A stretch of DNA of 5,901 nt. Source: Ferrithrix thermotolerans DSM 19514. GTDB taxonomy: Bacteria > Actinomycetota > Acidimicrobiia > Acidimicrobiales > Ilumatobacteraceae. The stretch covers positions 1 to 5,901 of the forward strand of contig CAMAQQ010000083.1 of assembly GCA_945860575.1 (NCBI GenBank), written 5' to 3'. The notes under the pieces were generated by a model, which was not told the DNA's origin, did not search any database, and worked only from the letters and a program-made list of their open reading frames with translations. Positions within the stretch are counted from its first letter, which is position 1, and each line of letters begins with the position of its first letter. The position numbers were made by a program, and so were the translations under genes. Of the stretch, positions 5,545-5,901 are shown one piece after another.

Positions 5545-5901
5545 ATGGCTGATCCAAAACCAAAAACTCGAAAGCGTAAGCGCGAGCGTCGTAATGTCGC
5601 AACCGGCATTGTGCACATCAAGAGTTCGTTCAACAACACAATCGTTTCAATTACCGATACAGAAGGCAACGTAATCGCGTGGGCATCATCTGGTGGAGTT
5701 GGTTTCAGTGGCTCACGAAAATCAACACCGTTTGCCGCGCAAATGGCAGCAGAAAAAGCTGGACGTGCTGCGATGGAGATTGGTCTTCGTCGCGCTGAAG
5801 TGCGAGTCAAGGGTCCAGGTTCTGGTCGAGACACTGCTCTGCGTCAGATTCAAAATCTTGGCATTGAAGTTTCAGGCATCAAAGATGTCTCCCCAGTTCC
5901 A
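5545..5901 (+). CDS. rpsK: 30S ribosomal protein S11, partial (3' end outside window)
   Basis: The first 119 residues are present and the frame is open to the window end; by family length about a dozen C-terminal residues are missing. The N-terminus is basic (MADPKPKTRKRKRERRNVA). The conserved core follows: GIVHIKSSFNNTIVSITD at 21-38, ASSGGVGFSGSRKSTPFAA at 47-65 and RVKGPGSGRDTALRQIQ at 87-103. The last visible residues are IKDVSPVP, which in the family lead into a basic Arg-rich end. S11 sits on the 30S platform near the mRNA exit and 16S rRNA 3' end. The ATG at 5545 has GAGGA (5533-5537) 7 nt upstream, inside the end of rpsM. Confidence 0.97.
   Translation, partial: MADPKPKTRKRKRERRNVATGIVHIKSSFNNTIVSITDTEGNVIAWASSGGVGFSGSRKSTPFAAQMAAEKAGRAAMEIGLRRAEVRVKGPGSGRDTALRQIQNLGIEVSGIKDVSPVP

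Noticed and set aside
5514..5834. 106-codon minus-strand open frame opposite rpsM/rpsK, and other antisense open frames in the window
   Set aside because: They lie opposite highly conserved ribosomal genes, match no known family that I recognise, and are expected shadows of codon bias.

Overview
The window is a stretch of a bacterial chromosome carrying the core ribosomal-protein/secretion cluster: the 3' half of the spc operon running into the start of the alpha operon. All genes lie on the + strand. The order is rpsH (3' end only), rplF, rplR, rpsE, rpmD, rplO, secY, adk, infA, rpmJ, rpsM, rpsK (5' part, cut by the window end). Base composition is near 50% GC by eye. The S5 segment around residues 48-72 (HINRVAKVVKGGRRFSFTAL), the secY-adk linkage and the Lys/Ala-rich tail on L30 suggest an actinobacterium. 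A moderate-GC lineage such as aquatic Acidimicrobiia is a plausible guess, but the sequence alone does not prove it.

Layout: bases 1-2546 hold six genes (rpsH to rplO) with gaps of 0-28 nt. Three junctions (rplR/rpsE, rpsE/rpmD, rpmD/rplO) are 0-2 nt, with the ribosome binding site inside the upstream gene, which fits translational coupling. secY follows after 47 nt, and adk after a 61-nt AT-rich gap. The largest gene-free stretch is 166 nt (4632-4797) between adk and infA. Many actinobacteria carry map (methionine aminopeptidase) here; it is absent. The gap instead holds several inverted repeats and promoter-like hexamers just ahead of infA, which starts with TTG. infA, rpmJ, rpsM and rpsK are again closely packed.

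The genes supply 30S proteins (S8, S5, S13, S11), 50S proteins (L6, L18, L30, L15, L36), initiation factor IF-1, the translocon channel SecY and adenylate kinase, so one locus couples ribosome assembly, initiation, membrane insertion and adenylate balance. I found no mobile element, CRISPR array, tRNA, rRNA or unknown gene, and no previously undescribed system. The points worth a second look are the structured adk-infA spacer with the missing map, the hexapeptide repeats in the S5 N-terminus, the basic tail on L30, and the AT-rich secY-adk spacer.
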